DNA from: an uncultured Bacilli bacterium
GTDB lineage: Bacteria > Bacillota_I > Bacilli_A > RF39 > UBA660
DNA length: 40,653 bases
Assembly: GCA_947631045.1 (NCBI GenBank)
Contig: CANRJV010000009.1
Span: 1 to 40,653, forward strand
Reading direction: 5' to 3'
Positions 7,449-16,660 of the stretch are shown here, in pieces. Positions within the stretch are counted from its first letter, which is position 1. Each line of letters opens with the position of its first letter. Under the pieces are notes generated by a model, which saw only the letters and a program-made list of their open reading frames with translations, was not told the DNA's origin and made no database searches. The translations under genes were made by a program, and so were the position numbers.

Positions 7449-8933
7449 ATGATAAGAGAAGAAAATTTGCATAAATTATATGCTTTGGTTAGCCAAAATG
7501 AAACTTTAAATTATAAAACTTTATATTCTTGTGGTTTCAAAGCGATGGATATTATAGAACTAGTTTTAAAAAAATATTTACGAGTTAAAGGATTTGATAG
7601 CTTTGAATTTGAAAATCCGTCTAAACTTTATGAATACTCATTTTCATTGCTTGCTAAAGGAAGAATTCAAGAAGCTAAAAATGGTTTTAAAACTTGTCTT
7701 AAAATAGATGCTAATTTTTATCCGGCGGCTTTACAATTATTTATAAAATCTTTAGAAACTAGCGAATATGACTGGGCTCTTTCTTACTTTCGCATTATGA
7801 CTAAAAATAAAAATCTTTCTTTAGATGAAAAAAACTTTTTTCTTTATCTTTTGAGTTTTTTAGCCAATTTAAGTCAAGAAGAGAAAGACTGTTTAAAAGA
7901 ACTCCATACCGGAGATATTTTAATTGCTGATAAAGAAAATAATGAAATAAATGAAGTCAGAAAATTATCTTTTTATCAAAAGTTTACAAGTGCTAAGAGA
8001 AAATTAAACGAATTATTTCCAATTGGGGGTGATTATCCAGCAGAAATTAAAGCTTTAAAAATTCTTTTAAATAAAAACATTAAATTACAAAAAGAAAACT
8101 ATGCACTTCTTTCCGAAATGGCTTGTAAAGAAGATTATCACTCTATAATTGTTTTTATAAGTAGATTAAAAGAAAAGCAAGCTTCTAATTCTTATCTTAA
8201 TATAATTTTATACTTAGCTAAAACTATGGAAAATATTCTTAAAAATGGTTTAATTCCTGATGTTAAAGTAAAAAAAACTAAATCTTTTAAAAGAGCAGTT
8301 TATGGTAATAATTTTGCTTTAGCCTATAAAATAAAAAGAAATAAAGAAGGTCACTCTAATCATGATGCTGTTTACTTTTTATTATCTAAATTAATTATGT
8401 TAACGAATAAAAATAAAACTAATATTCCGTTTGATGATAGTTTAAAAATTCCAGAATTAGTCATTGCGGCCGAAGAAAACGGGATTGTTATCTTACCCCA
8501 AATGGCTAAAGAAAGAAGAAGGGCTATTACCTTAGATTTACAAAGTTATCCTAATATTAGTGTCTTTTTAATTGGCTTAAGTGGGGCTGAACGTTTAGTT
8601 ATTAAGGCAGGAGGAGCTGATGAAAAGAAAACCAATGTCAGTGAATTAGTAAAATTAAGCAAAGAAACATATTCTTTAGGCAATTATGAAGAATGTCTGA
8701 TGGTCAATATGGAACTTTTAAAACATTGTCGTTTTAATTTAGAAACCTATGCTAAATTAGGGATATGTTATTATAAGTTAGGTAATTATGCTTTAGCTAT
8801 TGATTATCTTACTATTCCTACTGAAATAGCTAAAGCTCAAAATTTAAGCTCAGCTTATGATTATTCCAATTTAATTAATCATTTAAAATGTCTTTTGGAA
8901 AATCCAGATAATATAAAAGGAGGACGAAAATAA
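7449..8933 (+). CDS. TPR-like protein A of a tandem paralogous pair, function unknown
   Basis: The product is a 494-aa predicted cytosolic, mostly helical protein with no signal peptide or membrane segment. TPR-like helix pairs are visible at the N-terminus (about 65-115: YEYSFSLLAKGRIQEAKNGF, then a second repeat) and at the C-terminus (about 395-460: YSLGNYEECLMVNMELLKH, YAKLGICYYKLGNYALAIDYL). Between them lies a short beta-containing domain (about 335-385, ENGIVILPQM to LVIKAGGAD). That C-terminal layout recurs in the next gene, which begins one base into this gene's stop, so the two are paralogues made together. I do not recognise the family. It could be a scaffold or a regulator like tetratricopeptide sensors, but no partner is evident. 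Confidence 0.7.
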   Translation: MIREENLHKLYALVSQNETLNYKTLYSCGFKAMDIIELVLKKYLRVKGFDSFEFENPSKLYEYSFSLLAKGRIQEAKNGFKTCLKIDANFYPAALQLFIKSLETSEYDWALSYFRIMTKNKNLSLDEKNFFLYLLSFLANLSQEEKDCLKELHTGDILIADKENNEINEVRKLSFYQKFTSAKRKLNELFPIGGDYPAEIKALKILLNKNIKLQKENYALLSEMACKEDYHSIIVFISRLKEKQASNSYLNIILYLAKTMENILKNGLIPDVKVKKTKSFKRAVYGNNFALAYKIKRNKEGHSNHDAVYFLLSKLIMLTNKNKTNIPFDDSLKIPELVIAAEENGIVILPQMAKERRRAITLDLQSYPNISVFLIGLSGAERLVIKAGGADEKKTNVSELVKLSKETYSLGNYEECLMVNMELLKHCRFNLETYAKLGICYYKLGNYALAIDYLTIPTEIAKAQNLSSAYDYSNLINHLKCLLENPDNIKGGRK

Positions 8934-10234
8934 TGAATGATATTGAAACATTTAAAACTTATTTACAAAATGGTGAATATGATAAAGCTAAATTATTGGT
9001 GGATTTTATTTTAGATGATGAAAGTCCTGATTACCATCATCAAAAAAATTTAATTTTATTTATGTTTAGTATTATTGATGAGCTATCGTCTGAAGAAAAA
9101 ATTAAGGCTTATACCACTATTTCTTTTGATGTTTTATTAAATCCGAATGATCAATTTCGTAATAGCATTATTACTTATATCCTAAATCAACAATATTCAA
9201 AAGCTTTGAGATTATTGAATGTTTTGATGGACAAAGAACAAGGATCAAATGGTAAGGTATCCCGTTTTGATTTAGTTTTATATGAATTATTACATGCTTT
9301 ACTAAGAAAAAGAGATCAAGAAGAAATTTTCTTTAAAAGCCTTTACAGAGAAGAAAAATATACAGAAATTTTAAATTATTTAGATGATGAAGCCAAGAAA
9401 CATCGTTTATCAAGAACTAATAGTATTATTAGAAAATTATTAAAAGTTTATCTTAATATTTTAGCTGCTAATGAAGTTCCTGTTATGCTTCCAAAATTAA
9501 ATAATTTGGATAATTTTAATGCTTATTTTGAAGTTCATGATTATTATAATGCTTACTTAGCTATTTGTAAGAATGCCGCTAAGGCTAGAAAAGATTTTCC
9601 TAAAAATATTTATTTAGACCTTTTAAATAAAATTAATATCCTAATATCTAAAATAAATAAAGAAAATAATCGGGATAGTAGTCCAATTATGGAGGTTACT
9701 ACTACTTTTGATTTTCGCGCCTTTGCCGACCAAATTACTTGTTTAATGCCCCAAATTGAAAGGGAAGGGTTAATTGTTTTTGAACCAGCCGATAGTTTAA
9801 TTAATAAAAAAAGAAAAGAAGTAATAAAAAAATTTCCTAATCTTTCGGCCATCAAAATCGGGGATAATTTAGAACAACTAGTGATTTTAAAAGCTAATAA
9901 AGAGGATAATAGAATGCCTATAGAGTTAATGAGTGAATTAAGAAAATGCTATAATGAAATGGATTATCAAAGGGTCATTTTACTGGGAAAGGAATTAATA
10001 ATGTTATCTCATTTAACGGTAAAAGATCTTTTAATGATAGCTATAAGTTATTTAAATTTAGGAATTAATGATTTAGGAATTTTCTACTTGAAATTAGCGA
10101 TCAATTTTGGTAAAAAACTTGATAAAAATAGCAAAGATAAAGGGTGGAGTTATTGGGATTTAGAAAATATTTTAGAATACTTTGAAGAGAAAGAGAGAAC
10201 TAAAACAATTGACGAAGGAGTCTACAAAAGATAA
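8933..10234 (+). CDS. TPR-like protein B of a tandem paralogous pair, function unknown
   Basis: The product is 433 aa, soluble and helical. Its last 170 residues parallel protein A: REGLIVFEPADSL corresponds to ENGIVILPQMAKE, FPNLSAIKIGDNLEQLVILKA to YPNISVFLIGLSGAERLVIKA, and YNEMDYQRVILLGKELIML to YSLGNYEECLMVNMELL. The region between, roughly residues 40-200, is alpha-helical and low in recognisable motifs. The start overlaps the stop of protein A (TAATG), with GGAGG just upstream (8920-8924), so expression is coupled. The gene ends at the promoter of the hisS T-box. Function is unknown; a heteromeric complex with protein A is an inference from coupling. Confidence 0.7.
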   Translation: MNDIETFKTYLQNGEYDKAKLLVDFILDDESPDYHHQKNLILFMFSIIDELSSEEKIKAYTTISFDVLLNPNDQFRNSIITYILNQQYSKALRLLNVLMDKEQGSNGKVSRFDLVLYELLHALLRKRDQEEIFFKSLYREEKYTEILNYLDDEAKKHRLSRTNSIIRKLLKVYLNILAANEVPVMLPKLNNLDNFNAYFEVHDYYNAYLAICKNAAKARKDFPKNIYLDLLNKINILISKINKENNRDSSPIMEVTTTFDFRAFADQITCLMPQIEREGLIVFEPADSLINKKRKEVIKKFPNLSAIKIGDNLEQLVILKANKEDNRMPIELMSELRKCYNEMDYQRVILLGKELIMLSHLTVKDLLMIAISYLNLGINDLGIFYLKLAINFGKKLDKNSKDKGWSYWDLENILEYFEEKERTKTIDEGVYKR

Positions 10235-10243
10235 ATAATTCAA

Positions 10244-10476
10244 TTGACTTAAGAAGGAAAAAGAAGTAGAATAATACTATAGATTTTCTATAAAAAGAGA
10301 AGTAATTTAACCATGAATATTTTAAAGAGAAGACGGTGGGTGGAAAAGTCAAATAGATGGTAAATGAAAGACACTTTTAGATAAGTAGGAACGCTATTGA
10401 GCGATAAAAATTAAAGACCTAGAAGTAAGGTGGTACCGTGAAATACTTTTCGCCCTTATATGACTAGGTCTTTTTG
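10244..10476 (+). promoter_or_regulatory. sigma-A promoter and T-box leader of the hisS operon
   Basis: TTGACT (10244-10249), a 17-bp spacer and TAGAAT (10267-10272) give a start near 10279. The leader contains the T-box sequence AAGGTGGTACCGTG (10427-10440), which binds the 3' end of uncharged tRNA. It also contains an intrinsic terminator made from AAAGACCTAG (10413-10422) and CTAGGTCTTT (10464-10473). Uncharged tRNA would stabilise the antiterminator and allow transcription into hisS. The purine-rich AGAGAAG segments at 10299 and 10327 fit Stem I. I cannot fix the specifier codon by eye; a CAT in AACCATGAA (10311-10319) would suit His but this is only a candidate. Confidence 0.85.
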
Positions 10477-10497
10477 TTTAAGAAAGAAGGAAGAAAA

Positions 10498-11760
10498 ATG
10501 ATTAATAAACCTAAAGGATGCGTGGATATTACCGGTGATGAATCACTTTTATGGGAATATGTTAACGATGTCGTTAGTACGATGATGCGAACTTATAATT
10601 ATGAATTAATTAGAACCCCAATTTTTGAAGCTAGTGAACTTTTTCACCGCAGTGTGGGGGCTTCATCTGATATTGTCAAAAAAGAAACTTATGATTTTCA
10701 AGATAAGGGAAATAGAAATCTTACTTTAAGACCGGAAGGCACAGCCGGAGTAGTCCGTTCTTATATTGAGAATAAATGTTATGCTTTACCAGATATTAAA
10801 AAGTATTATTATAATGGCACAATGTATCGGTACGAAAGACCGCAAAATGGAAGATTAAGAGAATTTACCCAATTTGGAGTAGAAGTTTTAGGTAGCAATG
10901 ATCCTATTGTCGATGCGGAAGTTATTAGTTTACAATATAAAATTTTAGAGGCTCTTCATATTGAAAATTTAGAAGTTAAAATTAATTCTCTAGGAGATGC
11001 GGAATCGAGAGATAATTATAAAAAAGCTTTGGTAAGTTATTTAGAACCACATTTAAATGAATTATGCGAAGATTGCCAAGAAAGATTTAAGACCAATCCT
11101 TTAAGAATCTTAGATTGCAAAGTAGATGCCGATAGTGATATTTTAAAAAATGCTCCCAAGACCATTGATTATTTAAATAAAGAAAGTAAAGAAAGATTTG
11201 AAACTGTTTTAAAATATTTAGATCTATTAGAGATTGATTATGAAGTTAATCCGAATATTGTAAGAGGTCTTGATTATTATGATCATACAGTTTTTGAAAT
11301 AGTTTCTCTAGATCATAATGAAACTAGTCAAAGTGTTTTAGGAGGCGGTGGCCGTTATAATAAATTAATTAAAGAATTAGATGGCCCTGATAGTTATGGA
11401 ATTGGTTTTGCTTGTGGTATTGACCGCATTATTGCTATTTTAAAAGAAATGGATTTATATAAAGATGTTAAAAGACAAGTCGAAGTTTATGTTATGTATG
11501 TTTCTGAAGAAGAAAAATTACATGCTTTAGATATTGTCCAAAATTTACGTTTAAATGGGGTTGTGACTGAAACGGATAATTTGGGAAGAGGTTTAAAAGG
11601 TGAATTTAAAGAAGCCGATCGTTTACAAGCTAAACTACTTATCATTTTAAATAATGAAGATTTGCAAAAAGGCTTAGTTAATATCAAAGATAATGCCACT
11701 AAAGAAGAAGAAAAAGTCGATCTTTCGGAAATAGTTGAGTATATCATTGGCAATTTATAA
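10498..11760 (+). CDS. hisS: Histidyl-tRNA synthetase
   Basis: This class II aminoacyl-tRNA synthetase charges tRNA-His. Visible motifs are PKGCVDITGDE at the N-terminus, motif 2 (MYRYERPQNGRLREFTQFG), HisA (RGLDYYDHTVFE), the glycine-rich SVLGGGGRYN, motif 3 around YGIGFACGIDR, and a C-terminal anticodon-binding domain (about 330-420). I chose ATG 10498, preceded by AGAAGGAAG, over an upstream TTG at 10474 that lies in the T-box terminator. The protein is then 420 aa, the usual size. It is the first gene of the T-box operon; aspS starts 9 bp after its stop behind GGAGG. Confidence 0.95.
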   Translation: MINKPKGCVDITGDESLLWEYVNDVVSTMMRTYNYELIRTPIFEASELFHRSVGASSDIVKKETYDFQDKGNRNLTLRPEGTAGVVRSYIENKCYALPDIKKYYYNGTMYRYERPQNGRLREFTQFGVEVLGSNDPIVDAEVISLQYKILEALHIENLEVKINSLGDAESRDNYKKALVSYLEPHLNELCEDCQERFKTNPLRILDCKVDADSDILKNAPKTIDYLNKESKERFETVLKYLDLLEIDYEVNPNIVRGLDYYDHTVFEIVSLDHNETSQSVLGGGGRYNKLIKELDGPDSYGIGFACGIDRIIAILKEMDLYKDVKRQVEVYVMYVSEEEKLHALDIVQNLRLNGVVTETDNLGRGLKGEFKEADRLQAKLLIILNNEDLQKGLVNIKDNATKEEEKVDLSEIVEYIIGNL

Positions 11761-11769
11761 GGAGGAAGT

Positions 11770-13497
11770 ATGGAAAATATTTATCGTAATCGCTATTGTG
11801 GCGAAGTAAGTAAAGAAGATATAGATAAACAAATTAAAGTCGCTGGATGGATTAATTCGATTAGAAATTTAGGAAGTCTTGTATTTATTACTTTAAGAGA
11901 TGAAAGTGGTATCGTTCAAATAATTAGTGAAGATGCTAATCTTTTTGAAGGAATAACCAGAGAAAGTACGGCAAGTATTACGGGAACGGTCAGAAAAAGA
12001 AGCGATGTTAATCCAAATATGAAAACCGGCGAAGTCGAAATTGTCTTAGAAAAAATCGAAATTTTAGGTAAATGCTTAAATGTTTTACCTTTTGAAATTG
12101 GAAGAAGCAAAGAGGCTTCTGAAGAAACTAGACTTAAATATCGGTATTTAGATTTAAGAAATAGTGCTGTTCATGATAAAATTAAATTAAGAGTGGATGT
12201 TATTGATTTCATCAGAAAAACGATGAAAGATTTACATTTTACTGAAATTGCAACCCCAATAATTACGGCAAGTAGTCCGGAAGGGGCTCGAGATTTTGTT
12301 ATTCCATCAAGAAATTATAAAGGCAAATTTTATGCTTTACCCCAAGCTCCACAAATATATAAACAATTATTAATGGTTTCAGGATTTGATCGGTATTTTC
12401 AAATTGCTCCCTGTTTTCGAGATGAAGATTGCCGGGCTGATCGGACTTTAGAATTTTATCAATTAGATTTAGAAATGAGTTTTGCTACTGCGGAAGATGT
12501 TTATGCTGTTGGAGAAAAAGTTTTCTATGATACATTTACGCATTTTTCTAATAAAGAAGTATCAAAGCCCCCATTTAAAAGAATTTCTTTTAAAGAGGCG
12601 ATGAGTAAATATGGTTCTGATAAACCTGATTTACGAAATCCCCTTATTATTGAAGATGTAAGTGAAATTTTTAAAGAATCAGCATTCAATGGTTTTAAAG
12701 GAAAAAAAGTTTTAGCTATTAAAACTAATACTTGCGATAAACCTAATTCTTGGTTTAAAAAATTAGAAGAATATATTAAAGAAAAAGGAGCTCTAAGACT
12801 AAGTTATCTTAAATGTGAAAATGGCGAATTAAAATCCACTATTACCAAATTCTTAAATGGTGAAGAAATAAATAATTTAAAGAAAACTTTAAATATTGCA
12901 GATGGTAATGTCGTATTTATTTTAGCCGGAGGAAAAGAAATCGTTAAAATTGCCGGAATATTACGAAACCATTTAGGAAGTGAACTTTCTTTAATAGATG
13001 AAAATAAATTTGAATTTTGCATTGTCAATGATTTTCCAATGTATGAATACAATGAAGAAGAAGAAAAATGGGACTTTGGCCATAATCCTTTCAGTATGCC
13101 TAAAGGTGGTTTAGAAGCCTTAAATAGTGGTGATATAGAAAATATTGTCGCTTATCAATATGATTTTGTTTGTAATGGCTGTGAAATGGCGAGTGGAGCT
13201 GTTCGCAACCATGATATTGAAATAATGAAAAAAGCCTTTGATATTGCGGGTTATGATGAAGAAGTCATTAAAAATAAATTTAGAAGTCTTTATACGGCTT
13301 TCCAATATGGAGCACCTCCTCATGCTGGAATGGCTCCAGGTATCGACCGCATTATTATGCTTTTATCGGAAGAAGAAAACTTAAGAGAAGTACAATTATT
13401 TCCTCCAAATGTTTCTGGTATGGACCTTTTAATGGGAAGTCCAAATACTTTAGATGAGAAACAATTAAGAGAATTACATATTAAAGTAAGAGATTAA
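11770..13497 (+). CDS. aspS: Aspartyl-tRNA synthetase
   Basis: This is a 575-aa bacterial-type AspRS: N-terminal OB-fold anticodon domain (1-110), class II catalytic core, and the GAD insertion domain (about 285-410). Motif 2 is FRDEDCRADRTLEFYQLDLEM, and motif 3 is GAPPHAGMAPGIDRIIMLL, both close to consensus. The ribosome site GGAGGAAG directly follows the hisS stop. With asnS and gatCAB in the same operon, whether this AspRS also charges tRNA-Asn cannot be judged from sequence alone; the presence of AsnRS argues it need not. Confidence 0.95.
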   Translation: MENIYRNRYCGEVSKEDIDKQIKVAGWINSIRNLGSLVFITLRDESGIVQIISEDANLFEGITRESTASITGTVRKRSDVNPNMKTGEVEIVLEKIEILGKCLNVLPFEIGRSKEASEETRLKYRYLDLRNSAVHDKIKLRVDVIDFIRKTMKDLHFTEIATPIITASSPEGARDFVIPSRNYKGKFYALPQAPQIYKQLLMVSGFDRYFQIAPCFRDEDCRADRTLEFYQLDLEMSFATAEDVYAVGEKVFYDTFTHFSNKEVSKPPFKRISFKEAMSKYGSDKPDLRNPLIIEDVSEIFKESAFNGFKGKKVLAIKTNTCDKPNSWFKKLEEYIKEKGALRLSYLKCENGELKSTITKFLNGEEINNLKKTLNIADGNVVFILAGGKEIVKIAGILRNHLGSELSLIDENKFEFCIVNDFPMYEYNEEEEKWDFGHNPFSMPKGGLEALNSGDIENIVAYQYDFVCNGCEMASGAVRNHDIEIMKKAFDIAGYDEEVIKNKFRSLYTAFQYGAPPHAGMAPGIDRIIMLLSEEENLREVQLFPPNVSGMDLLMGSPNTLDEKQLRELHIKVRD

Positions 13498-13511
13498 AAG
13501 GAGAATGAAAA

Positions 13512-14876
13512 ATGGATTTAAGAAATTTATTTAAAGATACAAAAAAATATCTTGATACGGAAGTAACTATTTGTGGTTGGATTAGAAACCATCGAGATCA
13601 AAAAACTTTTGGTTTTATTGATTTTTCTGATGGAACAGTCCAAGACCATTTACAAGTTGTTTATGATGAAAATTTAAGTAATTTTAAAGATGTTCAAAAA
13701 TTATTAGTAGGTTGCGCTATTTCAGTAACGGGAAAAATTATTCCTTCTAAAGGAAATCAAGAAATAGAAATGCAAGCTAGTAAAATTGAACTACTAGGAG
13801 ATTGTCCCGAAGATTATCCCATTCAACCAAAAAAACATACGCGGGAATTTTTAAGAGAGCAAGCCTATCTTCGCCCTAGAACTAACCTTTTTCAAGCTGT
13901 TTTTAGAGTAAGAAGCATTGCGGCCTTTGCCATTCATAAGTATTTTCAAGAAAGAGGATATGTTTATTTCCATGCGCCATTAATTACTTCATCTGACTGT
14001 GAAGGAGCGGGGGAGATGTTCCAAGTTACCACTATTCCTTTAGATAAAATTAAAGGGGAAGTCGATTATTCCAAAGATTTCTTTGGTAAGATGGCTAATC
14101 TTACGGTAAGTGGTCAATTAGAAGCCGAGACATTTGCCCTTGCTTATAAAAAGACTTATACTTTTGGACCTACTTTTAGAGCGGAAAATTCCAATACCAA
14201 AACCCATGCTTCCGAATTCTGGATGATTGAACCCGAAATTGCTTTTTGTGATTTAGAAGGTGATATGGATATCATGGAAGATATGCTTAAATATATTGTT
14301 AAGTATGTTTTAGATAACGCTCCAAAAGAAATTGAATTTTTTGATAAATTCGTCGAAAATGGCTTAAAAGATCGCTTAACTAAACTAATAAATAGCAAAT
14401 TTACAAGAATTGACCATAAAGATGTCATTACTATTCTAAAAGAAGCTAAAGTTGATTGGGAATTCCCTCCTGAATATGGGGAAGATATTGCGAAAGAACA
14501 TGAAAAATACATTACTGAATATTTTAATGGCCCCGTATTTATTAAAAACTGGCCTAAAGATATTAAAGCTTTCTATATGAAACTTAACCCAGATAATGAA
14601 ACAGTGGCAGCTGTAGATTTAGAGGTTCCAGGGGCTGGTGAATTAATTGGAGGTTCTCAAAGAGAAGAAAATTACGATAAATTAATTAAAAGAATGCAAG
14701 AATTACATATGGAAACTGAAGGAATGGAATGGTATTTGAATCTAAGAAAATTTGGGGGATGTGTTCATTCCGGATTTGGAATGGGATTTGAAAGATTACT
14801 TATTTATCTAACAGGAGTCGATAATATTAGAGATGTTATTCCTTATCCAAGAACACCAAAATCTTGTGATTATTAG
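13512..14876 (+). CDS. asnS: Asparaginyl-tRNA synthetase
   Basis: AsnRS charges tRNA-Asn with free asparagine. The 454-aa length is typical. The OB-fold anticodon domain is followed by the class II core with motif 2 (FGPTFRAENSNTKTHASEF) and motif 3 (HSGFGMGFERLLIYLTG). The C-terminus YPRTPKSCDY is of the Firmicutes type. The ribosome site AAAGGAGAA lies 14 bp after aspS. Having AsnRS and GatCAB together suggests that the amidotransferase is needed mainly for Gln-tRNA. Confidence 0.95.
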   Translation: MDLRNLFKDTKKYLDTEVTICGWIRNHRDQKTFGFIDFSDGTVQDHLQVVYDENLSNFKDVQKLLVGCAISVTGKIIPSKGNQEIEMQASKIELLGDCPEDYPIQPKKHTREFLREQAYLRPRTNLFQAVFRVRSIAAFAIHKYFQERGYVYFHAPLITSSDCEGAGEMFQVTTIPLDKIKGEVDYSKDFFGKMANLTVSGQLEAETFALAYKKTYTFGPTFRAENSNTKTHASEFWMIEPEIAFCDLEGDMDIMEDMLKYIVKYVLDNAPKEIEFFDKFVENGLKDRLTKLINSKFTRIDHKDVITILKEAKVDWEFPPEYGEDIAKEHEKYITEYFNGPVFIKNWPKDIKAFYMKLNPDNETVAAVDLEVPGAGELIGGSQREENYDKLIKRMQELHMETEGMEWYLNLRKFGGCVHSGFGMGFERLLIYLTGVDNIRDVIPYPRTPKSCDY

Positions 14877-14884
14877 AGGTTATC

Positions 14885-15187
14885 ATGCATAATTTTACGA
14901 AAGAATTAGTTGATGATTTAGCTGATAAACTTTTAATTGGTTTAACAGATGACGAAAATAAATTAATTTTAAATGAGTTTAATATTATTGATGAAACAAT
15001 GGAATTAATTACCAAAATACCAAATATTTCGGAAGTTACTCCCATGACACATGCTTTAGATGATCAAACATATACACCAAGAGCAGATGAAAAAGAAGAA
15101 AGCATTAAAATCGAAGATATCCTAGCTAATTGTGATTTCTATGAAGGAAGAGAAATAAAGGTTCCGAAAGTAGTTGGGGGTGAATAG
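14885..15187 (+). CDS. gatC: Aspartyl/glutamyl-tRNA amidotransferase subunit C
   Basis: The product is a 100-aa GatC, which wraps around GatA and stabilises the GatAB interface. The pattern LADKLLIGLTDDENKLILNEF near the N-terminus and the C-terminal VPKVVG segment are typical. It is shifted towards acidic residues as usual for the family. It directly abuts gatA (the next codon after its stop), and lies 8 bp after asnS. Confidence 0.9.
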   Translation: MHNFTKELVDDLADKLLIGLTDDENKLILNEFNIIDETMELITKIPNISEVTPMTHALDDQTYTPRADEKEESIKIEDILANCDFYEGREIKVPKVVGGE

Positions 15188-16660
15188 ATGAATTATATAA
15201 AAACAATTGAAGAATTACATGAAATGCTTACAAATGGAGAAGTTACTAGCGAAGAGTTAGTTCAAGATTCTTTAAAAAAAGCTCATTTAGTTAATGATAA
15301 ATGCCATGCTTTTGTCACTCTTTTAGATGACGCTAAAGGAGGGTTTGTTACTGATGATTTACTTTCGGGGCTTCCTTATGGCATTAAAGATAATTATTCT
15401 ACCAAAGGAATTTTATCAACTGGTTCATCTAATACCTTAAAAGATTATGTTCCTTTCTTTAGCGCTACGGCTGTTCTTAATTTGGAAAAACATAACGTCA
15501 TTCCCATTGGTAAAACAGCAATGGATGAATTTGGGATGGGAGGAACAGGAACTACTGCCCATACCGGTAATATCTTAAATCCTTGGGATTTAAAAAGAAT
15601 GGCGGGAGGTTCATCTTCTGGTAGTGCGGCTTCGGTGGCGGCTGGGGTATATCCTTTTGCCTTAGGTAGTGATACAGGAGATTCCATTAGAAAACCGGCC
15701 GCATTCTGTGGTATTGTCGGTTATAAACCAACTTATGGCATGATTAGTCGTTATGGGTTATTTCCTTTTGCATCCTCTTTAGACCATTGTGGATGTCTTA
15801 CCAGATCTGTTAAAGATGCGGCGATTGTTGTAGATGCAATGAAAGGCCAAGATAAAAATGATTTAACTAGTTGGGATTCTTCTAGTATTCATCTTTATGA
15901 TTCTTTAGATGGCAAAGTAAAGGGTAAAAAACTTTTCTATATTAAAGAAATAGTTAATATGGAAAATTATCCTGATGCTTCCAGCGAATTAAAAGAACAC
16001 TTAGATAATTTTCATAAAACCTTGAAACTTCTAGAAGAAGAAGGCGTAAGTGTTGATGAAGTAAGCATCGATAGAGATTTAATCAATGCGATATTTAGTG
16101 TTTATCAATGCCTATCTTGTGCTGAAGCCACTTCCAATATGTCCAATTTAACCGGAATTATTTTTGGCCCAAGAGGAGAAGGTAAAAATATTAATGAAAT
16201 GATGAAAGACCATCGAACAAAAGGATTTTCCTCCTTAATTAAAAGAAGATTTGTCATTGGTTCTTACGTTTTACAAAAAGAAAATCAAGAAAAATATTTC
16301 GTTAATGCCCAAAGAGTCAGAAGATTAATCGTCGATAAAATGAATGAATTATTTCAAAAATATGATGCATTAATTATGCCAGTTAGTACGGGACCGGCTC
16401 CTTATATTGATGGTAGTAAAGATGAAATAACTAAAGATAATACTACAAATTTAGAAGAACATTTACAAATTGGTAATTTTGGTGGTTTTCCTTCTATTAC
16501 GATTCCGAATGGCTTTGTAAGTAATTTACCTGTGGGTATTAATATAACTGGTAAATGCTATGATGATGTAAATGTCCTAAATATTGCTTATGCTTTAGAG
16601 AGTAAAATGCCTTATAAAAATCAAATTGCTCCCTTATTAAAGGAGGAAGATTATGAATAA
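15188..16660 (+). CDS. gatA: Aspartyl/glutamyl-tRNA amidotransferase subunit A
   Basis: GatA is the glutaminase that supplies ammonia to GatB. It is an amidase-signature enzyme of 490 aa with the Ser-cisSer-Lys triad: K67 (YGIKDN), cis-Ser143 in AGGSSSGSAAS, and the nucleophile Ser166 in GSDTGDSIRKPA. Two positions differ from the most common consensus: GGSSGGS reads GGSSSGS (Ser144), and TGGS reads TGDS (Asp165), just before the nucleophile. The triad itself is intact, and the TGDS form may be a lineage variant. It overlaps gatB by 8 bp. Confidence 0.95.
   Translation: MNYIKTIEELHEMLTNGEVTSEELVQDSLKKAHLVNDKCHAFVTLLDDAKGGFVTDDLLSGLPYGIKDNYSTKGILSTGSSNTLKDYVPFFSATAVLNLEKHNVIPIGKTAMDEFGMGGTGTTAHTGNILNPWDLKRMAGGSSSGSAASVAAGVYPFALGSDTGDSIRKPAAFCGIVGYKPTYGMISRYGLFPFASSLDHCGCLTRSVKDAAIVVDAMKGQDKNDLTSWDSSSIHLYDSLDGKVKGKKLFYIKEIVNMENYPDASSELKEHLDNFHKTLKLLEEEGVSVDEVSIDRDLINAIFSVYQCLSCAEATSNMSNLTGIIFGPRGEGKNINEMMKDHRTKGFSSLIKRRFVIGSYVLQKENQEKYFVNAQRVRRLIVDKMNELFQKYDALIMPVSTGPAPYIDGSKDEITKDNTTNLEEHLQIGNFGGFPSITIPNGFVSNLPVGINITGKCYDDVNVLNIAYALESKMPYKNQIAPLLKEEDYE

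Noticed and set aside
11487-11753. Long minus-strand frames opposite hisS, aspS, asnS, gatA and smc
   Set aside because: They are antisense shadows of strongly conserved genes, with no ribosome sites of their own.
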